Shown: piece after piece, positions 1-6,980 of the stretch
Layout of the letters: each line of letters starts with the position of its first letter
Numbering within the stretch: position 1 is the stretch's first letter
DNA from: Candidatus Aenigmatarchaeota archaeon
Lineage (GTDB): Archaea > Aenigmatarchaeota > Aenigmatarchaeia > QMZS01
Assembly: GCA_030620695.1 (NCBI GenBank)
Contig: JAUXEA010000007.1
Span: forward strand, 1-13,416
Direction of reading: 5' to 3'
Length of the DNA: 13,416 nucleotides
Made by a program: the position numbers and the translations under genes
The notes under the pieces: model-generated
The model's input: the letters and a program-made list of their open reading frames with translations, nothing else
Database searches by the model: none
Told to the model about the DNA's origin: nothing

Positions 1-1
1 T

Positions 2-673
2 GCCCCGGAAATTTATTCTTATTACCTGATTTTAAGATACTACCAGAGCCTGATAGAAAAATTTAATAAAGGCAGGAAAGATTTTAAAGAGTTCAAACTT
101 GATAAACATATTATAAAACCAATGATGGACATTTTAAAAATAATAAATTTTAGTAAGTATACAACAGATGAAAAAACCTACCTGTATATTGACAAGGAAG
201 AAATAAAACAGAAGAATATTCAGGATTTTTTATCTTGTCTGCAATATCATACTTTCTTTGAAGAATATGTTAACTCAAAGTTTATGATTGATAACTGCAA
301 AAAACCTGTAATAAATCCTATAATAATGTTAAATCCTGAAAAGAAAAAATATTTCAGGAATGGTATTGAAACTTATAGGTTAGATGGTTATATTGAATTA
401 GACGGGACTCTTGTAATAAAGGATGATGAACTGATACTGGTGGAATGTAAAAACAGCAGGAATATAACTGAAGACCATTTAATTAAATTCTGTGGTAAAG
501 CCTCGCTTATTGAAAAAATGTACGGAATAAAAACAAAGAAATTTATTTTCTCCACAGGTTTTAGATGGTCTATTTGGAAAAATATAGAAAATTACCCGAA
601 TTTAAAAGATATACAAATTTTTGATATTGATGATTTTAGAAACAATTTTAAAAGACTGGATAATTTTATTTGA
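2..673 (+). CDS. PD-(D/E)XK nuclease-like protein, 5'-truncated by window edge
   Basis: The reading frame is open from base 2 to the TGA at 671-673, so this is the C-terminal ~223 residues of a longer protein. The ATG pair at 122-127 is internal: no ribosome binding site or promoter precedes it, and the upstream codons read as ordinary protein (helical, rich in K, Y and I). Seen: a segment FFEEYV, then LDGYIELDG with Asp at 383-385, then ILVECKNS with the E-x-K triad at 443-451, 20 codons later. The D...E-x-K pattern on predicted beta strands, followed by a helix, is the active-site signature of the PD-(D/E)XK nuclease superfamily. Members include restriction enzymes, Holliday junction resolvases and the effector domains of CARF nucleases such as Card1/Can2. 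The missing N-terminus may hold a sensor or DNA-binding domain, so the biological role cannot be assigned. The next gene starts 154 bp downstream on the same strand and is unrelated. Confidence 0.6.
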   Translation, partial: APEIYSYYLILRYYQSLIEKFNKGRKDFKEFKLDKHIIKPMMDILKIINFSKYTTDEKTYLYIDKEEIKQKNIQDFLSCLQYHTFFEEYVNSKFMIDNCKKPVINPIIMLNPEKKKYFRNGIETYRLDGYIELDGTLVIKDDELILVECKNSRNITEDHLIKFCGKASLIEKMYGIKTKKFIFSTGFRWSIWKNIENYPNLKDIQIFDIDDFRNNFKRLDNFI

Positions 674-827
674 CAGGAATTTAACCAGGTAATCCGATAA
701 TCAAGTTTATTTTCTTTAATCTAAACACGGAGAGTTTAATTCCTTTATCTATTGAAACAACAAACAGTATTGGATAATGTAAGTCAAAAACGGAAATGAA
801 AAATGTCTTACCCACATTATTTTTTAG
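674..827. other. Intergenic gap between nuclease-like gene and peptidase gene
   Basis: A 154-bp AT-rich spacer with no open frame of note, no tRNA-like cloverleaf and no strong terminator hairpin. An AGTATT hexamer lies at 766-771, resembling hexamers in other promoter regions of this window, but it is alone here. I could not identify a convincing TATA box at leaderless distance from the ATG at 828. Confidence 0.4.
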
Positions 828-2249
828 ATGAAACTATTCATTATGGTGTCTAATAAGAAACTTTGCTTGTGTATTTTATTATCCCTCTGTTTTATATTTC
901 CTATAAACGCGGACACAATCCACAATATTTCATTCACAGATAACCTTGTTATTGTTAATTCAACATTAATCCTAAAATCCGAGGAAAAAATTGATTACTG
1001 GAGTCTAAGATTAGACCTGCCCAACAATTCAAAAATTATTGATTTAAATGATGAGCTAAATAAAATTGATTACAATTTTTCCAACTCAAAACTCAGTTTT
1101 AAAACAAACAAAAAGAGAGCAAAGAGCAGGATTGTAAATTTAGTTTTTTCAAAAGAATTAGAAGAAAAATACGGGCTGAAAACAATTAATCTAAACTTGT
1201 TCGGGTTTGAAAATGACACAACAATAGTTATATCACAAAATGTCTCTTACTTTTTTGCACCTAACTCAAAAACAGAATATGGTGAAATAATAAAAGCAAA
1301 AAAACAGGGAAGTATAAATGTAAAAATGATTTTCGGGGGGAACACTGAAAGCAAACACTATTTTACAAACTCCAACTTGAATCTGAGTTCACTTGAAAAA
1401 TATTTGTGGGTTATTGAAGGTATAACAGGTATTAAAGTTCCTGTAAAATTTGGAATAGTCCTGCTCACTGACAAAAAATACAATCTGGAACTGGAAAACT
1501 GGAGTGCAGGAACTTATAGAGGGGGGCTGATCTTTATCAGGAATAGTCTAAGTAAACCTGACAAAACAGCAACCATACTACATGAGACCACGCATGGGTT
1601 TAACTCTTTTGCTCTTGACTGGGACAACACAAATATAAGTTGGTTTGATGAGGGGGTTGCGTGCTATGTTACCACAATTATGTACAGGTTACTTAATGAA
1701 ACAAGACCGGAAATTTTTGGAGAGAAAATAAAATGGAAAGAAAAACGAGTGATTTATACTTTGGAATCGCAATATGCCCCGGAAGATTTATTTAATTATT
1801 ATAAAAATGAAAACTGGGTGCTGGAATGGTACCCCCGCAAATACTCTAAGTATAAAAGAGAATTTGGATATGCCTACTCAGAATTGTTTATCCGGGAATA
1901 TTTATCTGAAAATTGTTCTAATTTACACAAAGTTTATGCCATGTTACTCAAAATAAATAAAAGTGTTGAAAACCCGGGAGAGAGAAATAAACTAATCACA
2001 AAAATTCTCGGAAAAGAATTTAAACCCTGTTATTCCAAAAATTTAGAAGAAATAAAAAATTGTACTGCAAAACTAAACAAGATGAGTTTCAGAATTCCTA
2101 AAATCGAGGGGACAAGCATAAATTATAAAATTGAAGTTCCAAAACTTCCTGAGATTGAAGAAGAAAGTTATTTTAAATTGTTTTTAGAGACAATAGAGAG
2201 ATTCTTTAATGAAATTACTAAATATTTCCAATCCCTTTTTCAAAAATAA
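828..2249 (+). CDS. Secreted gluzincin-type zinc metallopeptidase (M1/peptidase MA-like)
   Basis: A 473-residue protein with an N-terminal signal peptide: basic NKK at residues 9-11, a hydrophobic run to about 26, and a plausible signal-peptidase site after Ile-Asn-Ala near residue 28. It should therefore be exported and act outside the membrane. The catalytic zinc motif HETTH is at residues 252-256. The third ligand Glu275 is in WFDEG, giving HExxH-18-E, the spacing of gluzincins (M1 family and the peptidase MA-like clan). An edge strand GTYRGGLIFIR precedes the motif. GYAYSELFIREYL about 85 residues later could supply the catalytic Tyr. Residues 30-150 look like a beta-rich extracellular domain. 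The C-terminus is an amphipathic, Phe-rich helix that may touch the membrane. Substrate is unknown. An alternative start is the ATG at 843, which still keeps the signal peptide. The last 32 bp overlap the L6 gene on the other strand. Confidence 0.75.
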   Translation: MKLFIMVSNKKLCLCILLSLCFIFPINADTIHNISFTDNLVIVNSTLILKSEEKIDYWSLRLDLPNNSKIIDLNDELNKIDYNFSNSKLSFKTNKKRAKSRIVNLVFSKELEEKYGLKTINLNLFGFENDTTIVISQNVSYFFAPNSKTEYGEIIKAKKQGSINVKMIFGGNTESKHYFTNSNLNLSSLEKYLWVIEGITGIKVPVKFGIVLLTDKKYNLELENWSAGTYRGGLIFIRNSLSKPDKTATILHETTHGFNSFALDWDNTNISWFDEGVACYVTTIMYRLLNETRPEIFGEKIKWKEKRVIYTLESQYAPEDLFNYYKNENWVLEWYPRKYSKYKREFGYAYSELFIREYLSENCSNLHKVYAMLLKINKSVENPGERNKLITKILGKEFKPCYSKNLEEIKNCTAKLNKMSFRIPKIEGTSINYKIEVPKLPEIEEESYFKLFLETIERFFNEITKYFQSLFQK

Positions 2250-2760
2250 AAATCCCGTCCTGAAATCTCCTCCTGTCTTTTTTGCAGAGTTTTGTGGCTC
2301 CCTCCAAACTTGCTGCTGTCTGCCCCACGATTTCCTTATTAATCCCGGTAATAGTTAGCTCATCCTTCTTTATCTCAACTTTTACATCCAAGGGAACTTT
2401 TACTTTCCTGCTTCCTTTCTGCCCAAGAAAGTTTTTGATAAAAATTTCATTTTCTTTCTGTTCTATTGAAATCGGGAAATGAGTATAAACAATTTTCAGT
2501 TTGTATTTGTATCCTGAAATAACTCCTTTAAACAGGTTTAAAATATGTGCTGTTGTTGTTCCTATCAGGGCTTTTCCTCTCTTGTTTTCCAGATTTGATG
2601 AAACTTTTATGTCTTTTTCTGATTTTTCAATTTTCAAAATATTTGCTGTTCCTTTATTATAAAAATCCCTCTCTAATTCTCCTAATTTCCCTTTAACTTT
2701 TACTTTAGAACTCTCTACAAAAACCTCTATTCCTTCCGGGATTTTAATAGTTTTTTCCAT
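2218..2760 (-). CDS. rpl6: Large ribosomal subunit protein L6 (uL6, archaeal type)
   Basis: A 180-residue protein matching archaeal/eukaryotic uL6 (L9 in eukaryotes), a two-domain RNA-binding protein near the factor-binding site of the 50S subunit. Visible family landmarks are the N-terminal IPEGIEVFVE...VKVKGKLGELERDF, the interdomain IGTTTAHILNLFKGV, then NFLGQKGSRKVKVP, and the C-terminal block GQTAASLEGATK...KDRRRFQDGIFI. Length is normal. In most archaea this gene sits in the spc ribosomal-protein cluster between S8 and L32e. Here it stands alone, flanked by a zinc-ribbon protein of unknown function and by a convergent peptidase gene whose final 32 bp it overlaps. The 72-bp gap upstream contains AT-rich sequence and a weak TATA-like element near 2791-2799, so it may have its own promoter. 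Confidence 0.95.
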   Translation of the reverse strand: MEKTIKIPEGIEVFVESSKVKVKGKLGELERDFYNKGTANILKIEKSEKDIKVSSNLENKRGKALIGTTTAHILNLFKGVISGYKYKLKIVYTHFPISIEQKENEIFIKNFLGQKGSRKVKVPLDVKVEIKKDELTITGINKEIVGQTAASLEGATKLCKKDRRRFQDGIFIFEKGIGNI

Positions 2761-2832
2761 TAATTAAATTAAGAAATTTTTAATTAGGGGGATAAATTTC
2801 TTTTGGAAGTAAAAAATCTTTATTTTACCCGC

Positions 2833-3174
2833 CTAATACCCCATCTCTAATCTTTCTTTTAATGTGATTTTTCCAACTACCGAAGGTACTAAATAATTAT
2901 CTAAATCTTCTTCAGGTACAAATTTAACAGGATAGGTATTAAGGAGTAAATTATTACACATTGGACAACCTCTTTCTATTATATCTCTTGGATAACTTTC
3001 ACGGTCATTAAGTATAATCACACCTCCACAGTCAAGACATTGAGCGTAGTATAATAATATTAAATCATCACCTGCTACCCCAACTAAACGACCTTTCTTT
3101 TCCAAATTTTGAAGTAAATCCAATCCATCATGGGCCTTTGAATATGGGTCTGCAACAGTAGTTTCTTCTCCCAT
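2833..3174 (-). CDS. Small zinc-ribbon protein of unknown function
   Basis: A 113-residue protein I do not recognise. Seen: two CxxC knuckles, CLDC near residues 46-49 and CPMC near 71-74, separated by about 20 residues. This is the spacing of a zinc ribbon or treble clef that binds one Zn. The N-terminal third is acidic and includes a helix-like stretch (HDGLDLLQNLEKKGRL), and the C-terminus is acidic and lacks cysteines. The fold would fit a nucleic-acid or protein adaptor, but function is not assignable. It is the second gene after the 147-residue protein on the same strand, 37 bp downstream, so the two are probably co-transcribed. The ATG lies six bases downstream of the TAA of a nine-codon open frame in the same register. 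Confidence 0.65.
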   Translation of the reverse strand: MGEETTVADPYSKAHDGLDLLQNLEKKGRLVGVAGDDLILLYYAQCLDCGGVIILNDRESYPRDIIERGCPMCNNLLLNTYPVKFVPEEDLDNYLVPSVVGKITLKERLEMGY

Positions 3175-3177
3175 AAT

Positions 3178-3207
3178 TTATATATGCTCCAATTCAGGTA
3201 ATGTCAT
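3178..3207 (-). other. Nine-codon open frame ahead of the zinc-ribbon gene
   Basis: An ATG at 3207 opens a short frame (MTLPELEHI) that ends in TAA at 3178-3180, exactly in register with the zinc-ribbon gene that starts one codon later. AGGTGAT lies just upstream of its ATG and would pair well with an archaeal anti-Shine-Dalgarno sequence. The same bases also encode the last codon and stop of the upstream gene. It may be a leader peptide used for translational coupling, or the former N-terminus of the zinc-ribbon protein cut off by a nonsense mutation. No direct evidence of expression. Confidence 0.25.
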
Positions 3208-3211
3208 ATTA

Positions 3212-3655
3212 TCACCTACTCTCATATGTAGAAGGTGTTACTGCATACCATTCCTTTTCTACATCATTTACAATTAACATATTACCAGGCAACTCTTTTC
3301 TATTTAAAACATTACGCCCAAGATCAGATAGACTAATATTGTTTCCCCGTTGATATACTAACCCTACATCTTTGAACTTATTTAAATAATAACTAGCATC
3401 AATTGGTTTTTCACCTGTTTCTCTAGTTTTTTTCATATAATCAAAAAGTGTAAATTTTGGGCATCGCATTTCAAGAGGGACCGATGGCAGTTCTGGCGAC
3501 ATACCCCCCTCTTCAGATAGATGTTCAGGTCGAATCATTATAGCTACCTCCCTTGGAAAAAGTTTAAGTATTTTAATAACCTGTTCATTAAGAGGCATAT
3601 GTACATCTCCCAAAGAATATTCATAACTATCCCTGATTAAAGGCGTTTTTCCCAT
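3212..3655 (-). CDS. Unknown protein, possible winged-helix domain
   Basis: A 147-residue protein with no family I recognise. Seen: residues ~85-125 read DYMKKTRETG, then DASYYLNKFKDVGLVYQRG, then ISLSDLGRNVLN. This is a helix, a recognition-helix-like segment, a beta wing and the LSxxG ending common in archaeal winged-helix regulators, with the order expected for such a domain. The fold call is inference from pattern only. The N-terminal 80 residues include a Pro-rich stretch and no clear motif. The gene is transcribed away from the glycosyltransferase across a 104-bp control region and toward the zinc-ribbon gene, 37 bp downstream. If it is a DNA-binding protein, the inverted repeats in that control region are natural candidates for autoregulation. 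Confidence 0.6.
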   Translation of the reverse strand: MGKTPLIRDSYEYSLGDVHMPLNEQVIKILKLFPREVAIMIRPEHLSEEGGMSPELPSVPLEMRCPKFTLFDYMKKTRETGEKPIDASYYLNKFKDVGLVYQRGNNISLSDLGRNVLNRKELPGNMLIVNDVEKEWYAVTPSTYESR

Positions 3656-3672
3656 AATTTAAATACGAAAAC

Positions 3673-3680
3673 TTTAAATA
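3673..3680 (-). promoter_or_regulatory. TATA-box candidate for the winged-helix-like gene
   Basis: On the minus strand the bases read TATTTAAA, centred about 21 bp upstream of the ATG at 3655. This is slightly closer than the ~25 bp seen at the glm operon, so the transcript would be leaderless or nearly so. A second TATTTAAA-like run even closer to the ATG is too near to act as the box. Confidence 0.4.
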
Positions 3681-3683
3681 CCC

Positions 3684-3716
3684 TACTTTTAAGTAAAAAT
3701 ACTGAAAAATAGTATT
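3684..3716. promoter_or_regulatory. Two inverted repeats in divergent control region
   Basis: Two adjacent inverted repeats occupy the space between divergent genes: TACTT-2-AAGTA at 3684-3695 and AATACT-7-AGTATT at 3698-3716. Both have perfect arms. The AATACT/AGTATT hexamers recur upstream of the glm operon. They could be operators for a regulator acting on either gene; nothing in the sequence identifies the protein. Confidence 0.3.
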
Positions 3717-3730
3717 CAACCTGTAAAAGG

Positions 3731-3738
3731 CTTAAAGG
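3731..3738 (+). promoter_or_regulatory. TATA-box candidate for the glycosyltransferase gene
   Basis: CTTAAAGG is centred 25.5 bp upstream of the ATG at 3760, the same distance as the clear TATA box of the glm operon. This supports a leaderless transcript and is the main reason for preferring 3760 over the ATG at 3781. Confidence 0.4.
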
Positions 3739-3751
3739 CGGATACTATCCG
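3739..3751. promoter_or_regulatory. 13-bp palindrome between TATA box and start of glycosyltransferase gene
   Basis: CGGATA-C-TATCCG is a perfect inverted repeat with a one-base centre. It lies between the presumed TATA box and the start codon, where a bound repressor would block polymerase loading. At this AT content a GC-tipped palindrome stands out, but its function is inference. Confidence 0.35.
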
Positions 3752-3759
3752 AAGGATAA

Positions 3760-4434
3760 ATGCTTTTTGAAGTTTTATTTATGCCAAAGGTTATTGGTGT
3801 AATTCCAAGTTACGCTGGTGAGAAAACGATAGGACTAATTATAAGAAAATCTCTAAAATATGTTGATGAAGTTATTGTTATTGACGATAGTTTAACAAAG
3901 AACACGGGCAAAATTGCAGAGAAAGCCGGGGCAATTGTTTTTTACAACAAAGGGAACAAAGGAGTAGGATATTCAAGAAGAAGAGGAATAAAAGAGGCTT
4001 TAAAAAGAGGTGCAGATATAATTGTAACTTTGGATGATGATTTGCAACATAAACCAGAAGATATTCCAAAATTTGTTGAAAAAATAAAACAAGGGTATGA
4101 CGTGGTCATAGGAGCAAGAAATTTAAAAAAATATCCTTTTATAAAAAAGTTTGGGAATTTCTGGCTCACTTTATTGACAAACTTTATTTGTAAAACCAAA
4201 GTAAAAGATACGGAATCTGGTTACAAAGCATTTTCAAGAAAAGCGGCAGAGAAAATAGATTTAAAAGCAAATCGTTATGAGATTGAAGCAGAAATTGTTT
4301 ATGAACTTGGCAGGAATAAATTAAAATATATTTGTATAGAAATAGATTCTCCACTCTACAGAAAAGGGGTTACAATAACACAGGGGATAAAAAATTTTAT
4401 TTATATACTCAACAGGAAAATTTCTGATTTATAA
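3760..4434 (+). CDS. Family 2 glycosyltransferase, DPM1/dolichyl-phosphate sugar synthase type
   Basis: A 224-residue GT-A fold glycosyltransferase that should transfer a sugar from a nucleotide sugar (GDP- or UDP-linked) to a polyprenyl phosphate or similar acceptor at the inner face of the membrane. Seen: the N-terminal VIGVIPSYAGEKTI nucleotide-binding strand-loop, VIDDSLTKNTG, and the metal-binding LDDDLQH (Asp92-94) followed by KPEDI. Further on are DTESGYKAFSRKAAEKI and the YEIEAEIVYELGR acceptor-side motif typical of DPM1-like enzymes. It lacks the C-terminal membrane helices found in longer GtrB/DPMS proteins, so it is a soluble or peripheral form. The start is uncertain: the ATG at 3760 has a TATA box at leaderless distance and a weak AAGGA, whereas the ATG at 3781 gives the more usual family N-terminus. 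It converges with glmU across 27 bp. UDP-GlcNAc made by the neighbouring operon is a possible donor, but this is not shown. Confidence 0.85.
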   Translation: MLFEVLFMPKVIGVIPSYAGEKTIGLIIRKSLKYVDEVIVIDDSLTKNTGKIAEKAGAIVFYNKGNKGVGYSRRRGIKEALKRGADIIVTLDDDLQHKPEDIPKFVEKIKQGYDVVIGARNLKKYPFIKKFGNFWLTLLTNFICKTKVKDTESGYKAFSRKAAEKIDLKANRYEIEAEIVYELGRNKLKYICIEIDSPLYRKGVTITQGIKNFIYILNRKISDL

Positions 4435-4461
4435 TTTTATGACAAATAATTACATAACTCT

Positions 4462-5628
4462 TTAGATAATATCTTTCTTTATGATTTCTCCAGGCTTAGT
4501 TGTTTTGTTTGCACCTATTTTTCTTCCAGGGTAGATTAGAGTTCCAATTCCTGTTTTTACATTGTCTCCAATAATTGCCCCGAATTTTCTTCTTTTTGTA
4601 TCAACCAACTTATTTTTCACATTTACAAGAACATTCTTATTATCATGCCTTAAATTTGCAATAATTGTTCCAGCAGCCAAATTACAATTACTTCCTATTA
4701 TTGAGTCACCAACATAGTTTAGATGAGGTGCGTTAGAATTCTCAAAGAAAATGGAATTCTTTATTTCAGTTCCATTTCCTATGTGACAATTATCACCTAT
4801 TGAAGTACTTCCTCTTATATAGCAGTTTGGACCTATTTTGCAGTTTTTTCCAATAATAACATTGTTTTCAATATAACTTCCACTTTTTACTATTGTTCCT
4901 TCCCCTATTTGCACATTTTCACCAATATAACAATTTTCAATTTTACTTTCTATCTTTCTTTCAATATTCTTTAAAAGAAATTCATTGGCATCTAGCAGAT
5001 TCCAAGGATAGGTTAAGGGAAACCAATTTTCAGCAATTACAAATTTTAGTCCAGAAATTTTTTTTATATATTCTGTTAATTCATATTCTCCTCTTTCACT
5101 TTTCTCTATTTTAAAATCAAAAATACTTTTATTTAAAAAATAAGTCCCTGTGTTTACAAGATTAGTTTTTGGGTTTGCTGGTTTTTCTTCCAACCCAACA
5201 ACTTTATTATTTTCAATGGATATAACACCAAAATTTTCAGGATTTTTACTCTCTTTCAGCAAAATACAAGGTTCATGCACCAAAACCTTTTTTATATCCT
5301 CTTTAAAATATAAATCATCTCCATATAACACAAGAAATTTGTCTTTTAATAAATGGGCAACTGTCTTTAGTGCATCCCCAGTTCCCAAAGCTTTTATTTG
5401 CTTAACATATTTTATTTCAATGTCCTTGTATCTATTACCAAAAATATTCTCAATTAACTCACTTTTATAGCCTGTAACAATAATTACTTCTTCTGCAAGA
5501 CTATTAATCTGTTCTAAATTATGCTCTAAAATTATTTTATTTGCAACTTTTAACAAGAGTTTTGGTTTTGTCTCTGTCAATGGCAATATTCTTGTTCCAG
5601 TTCCCGCCGCCAGAATTACTGCTTGCAT
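4462..5628 (-). CDS. glmU: Bifunctional sugar-1-phosphate nucleotidylyltransferase / acetyltransferase (GlmU-like)
   Basis: A 388-residue two-domain enzyme for the last two steps to UDP-GlcNAc: acetylation of GlcN-1-P and uridylylation of GlcNAc-1-P. The N-terminal Rossmann-like domain opens with AVILAAGTGTR...LTETKPK (Gly9-Lys23), the nucleotide-binding loop of this superfamily. A YGDD-type metal site and a GEYELTEYI motif follow. From about residue 235 the sequence becomes hexapeptide repeats (IGENV, IGEGT, IGKNC, IGDNC) forming a left-handed beta-helix. That domain contains NAPHLNYVGDSIIG with His302 as the likely acetyltransfer catalyst, resembling archaeal enzymes such as Sulfolobus ST0452. 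The start at 5628 is chosen because MQAVILAAG is the canonical N-terminus and it begins one base after the glmM stop. A longer frame to 5664 would only add 12 residues overlapping glmM. It is the last gene of the glm operon. Thymidylyl or other sugar specificity cannot be excluded. Confidence 0.9.
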   Translation of the reverse strand: MQAVILAAGTGTRILPLTETKPKLLLKVANKIILEHNLEQINSLAEEVIIVTGYKSELIENIFGNRYKDIEIKYVKQIKALGTGDALKTVAHLLKDKFLVLYGDDLYFKEDIKKVLVHEPCILLKESKNPENFGVISIENNKVVGLEEKPANPKTNLVNTGTYFLNKSIFDFKIEKSERGEYELTEYIKKISGLKFVIAENWFPLTYPWNLLDANEFLLKNIERKIESKIENCYIGENVQIGEGTIVKSGSYIENNVIIGKNCKIGPNCYIRGSTSIGDNCHIGNGTEIKNSIFFENSNAPHLNYVGDSIIGSNCNLAAGTIIANLRHDNKNVLVNVKNKLVDTKRRKFGAIIGDNVKTGIGTLIYPGRKIGANKTTKPGEIIKKDII

Positions 5629-5629
5629 T

Positions 5630-6970
5630 TTATTTAGGAACCTTCTGTATAATTTCATTAACAAAATGCTTTAATTTTTCAAAGCCTTCTTCTGTCTTTG
5701 ATTCATATGCTATAGAAATTTTTGGCTCTGTATTGGAGGCTCTAAATAAAACCCAGGAATCATCAAAAATTATTTTGACTCCATCCAAACAATCTGTTTT
5801 ATAACCTTTTTCTTTGAACTCAAGTTTCAAATTCTCTATAAACGGAAATTTCTCTTCATCTTTTGTTTTAATCCTAATAGAATCAAAATAATAGTTTGGA
5901 ATCTCTTTATATGCTTCTGATAATTTTATTTTTTTCTTGTTTAAATATTCCAGAACTTTCAAAGTTGCCAAAGCAGCATCATCTGCCCCAAAAATTTCTC
6001 TGAAAAAATAATGACCTGAAATTTCTCCACCTACTACCGCACTTTCCTCCAAAAGTTTTTTTTGAATGAAAACATGTCCAACTCTGCAGCCTATTGGCAA
6101 TCCTTTATAATATTTAACCAATTCCTGTATTGTAAGAGAGCTTAAAGAATCATGCACAACTTTTTCTTTTTTGTTTTCTAGATAACTTTTAATTAACACA
6201 CTAAAAAACTGGTTTGGATTGAGAATGTTTCCTTTCTCATCTACCCCAACAACCCTGTCAGCATCCCCATCATAACCAAACCCACAGTCAGCTTTTAATT
6301 CAACTACCTTTTTTTGCAGAGCCTTCAAATTTTCCCTTCTTGGTTCTGGGTCTCTGTTTGGAAAATTTCCATCCAATTCACAAAACAATGAGTAATATTC
6401 TATACCAAATCGGCTCAGCAGTTTTGGGAGAACAACTGAAGCAACACCATTTCCACAATCAACAACTACCTTCATTTTTATATTTTTTACATTCACTCTA
6501 GATGATACAAAATTAATATGGTCTTCCAGAATATTTTTTCTAATAATGCAACCTTCACCTTCCATAAACTTTTCAGAATGGACTAGTTCCTTAATTTCAT
6601 TTAAACCATTTTCCAAACCAATTCCTACCCCTTCTTTGTTGTAAAGTAGGAAACCCTGATATTCCTTTGGGTTATGACTTGCAGTTATGGAAATCCCTCC
6701 ATCAAAACCATAATACCCGACTGAAAAGATTACTAGTGGAGTGGGAACAACCCCAATATCAATTACTTCAGCACCACTTTCAACCAAACCCCTAATTAAT
6801 TCCTCCTTTAAAGATCCTCCTCCTATTCTACAGTCTCTTCCAACAACAATCTTTCCAAGGTTTAATGTTGCAAAACTTTTTCCAAGTTTATAAGCAAGTT
6901 CTTCATTTATTTGAGTTTTATAAATTCCTCTTATATCATAAGCCCGGAAAATGTTTTCCTGTACTTCCAT
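5630..6970 (-). CDS. glmM: Phosphoglucosamine mutase / phosphohexomutase
   Basis: A 446-residue alpha-D-phosphohexomutase that interconverts GlcN-6-P and GlcN-1-P via a phosphoserine. All four family loops are present: TASHNP with the phosphorylated Ser98, and the Mg2+ loop DGDADR (Asp234, Asp236, Asp238). The sugar-binding GGEISGHYFF and the phosphate-binding RASNTEP beginning at Arg410 complete the set. The N-terminus IFRAYDIRGIY is typical of archaeal ManB/GlmM proteins. Sequence alone does not separate phosphomannomutase from phosphoglucosamine mutase. The position 10 bp after glmS and one base before glmU argues for the GlcN reaction, and some archaeal enzymes act on both. No Shine-Dalgarno sequence is visible, so translation probably depends on coupling to the upstream gene. 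Confidence 0.92.
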   Translation of the reverse strand: MEVQENIFRAYDIRGIYKTQINEELAYKLGKSFATLNLGKIVVGRDCRIGGGSLKEELIRGLVESGAEVIDIGVVPTPLVIFSVGYYGFDGGISITASHNPKEYQGFLLYNKEGVGIGLENGLNEIKELVHSEKFMEGEGCIIRKNILEDHINFVSSRVNVKNIKMKVVVDCGNGVASVVLPKLLSRFGIEYYSLFCELDGNFPNRDPEPRRENLKALQKKVVELKADCGFGYDGDADRVVGVDEKGNILNPNQFFSVLIKSYLENKKEKVVHDSLSSLTIQELVKYYKGLPIGCRVGHVFIQKKLLEESAVVGGEISGHYFFREIFGADDAALATLKVLEYLNKKKIKLSEAYKEIPNYYFDSIRIKTKDEEKFPFIENLKLEFKEKGYKTDCLDGVKIIFDDSWVLFRASNTEPKISIAYESKTEEGFEKLKHFVNEIIQKVPK

Positions 6971-6980
6971 AATTTTAATC

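Noticed and set aside
122..673. Treating the ATG at 122 as the start of a complete nuclease-like gene
   Set aside because: The same frame is open back to base 2 with protein-like codons, and there is no promoter or ribosome site before 122.
674..827. tRNA, small RNA or CRISPR repeat in the larger gene-free gaps (674-827, 3656-3759, 11967-12091)
   Set aside because: No cloverleaf-like pairing, no spaced identical repeats and no GC-rich stable fold were seen. Only promoter-like elements and short inverted or tandem repeats are present.
4435..4461. Terminator between the convergent glycosyltransferase and glmU genes
   Set aside because: The 27-bp spacer has no hairpin and only short T runs, so no supportable terminator call can be made.
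5629..5664. Longer N-terminus for the GlmU-like protein
   Set aside because: The 12 extra residues overlap glmM and precede the canonical MQAVILAAG start, which lies one base after the glmM stop.
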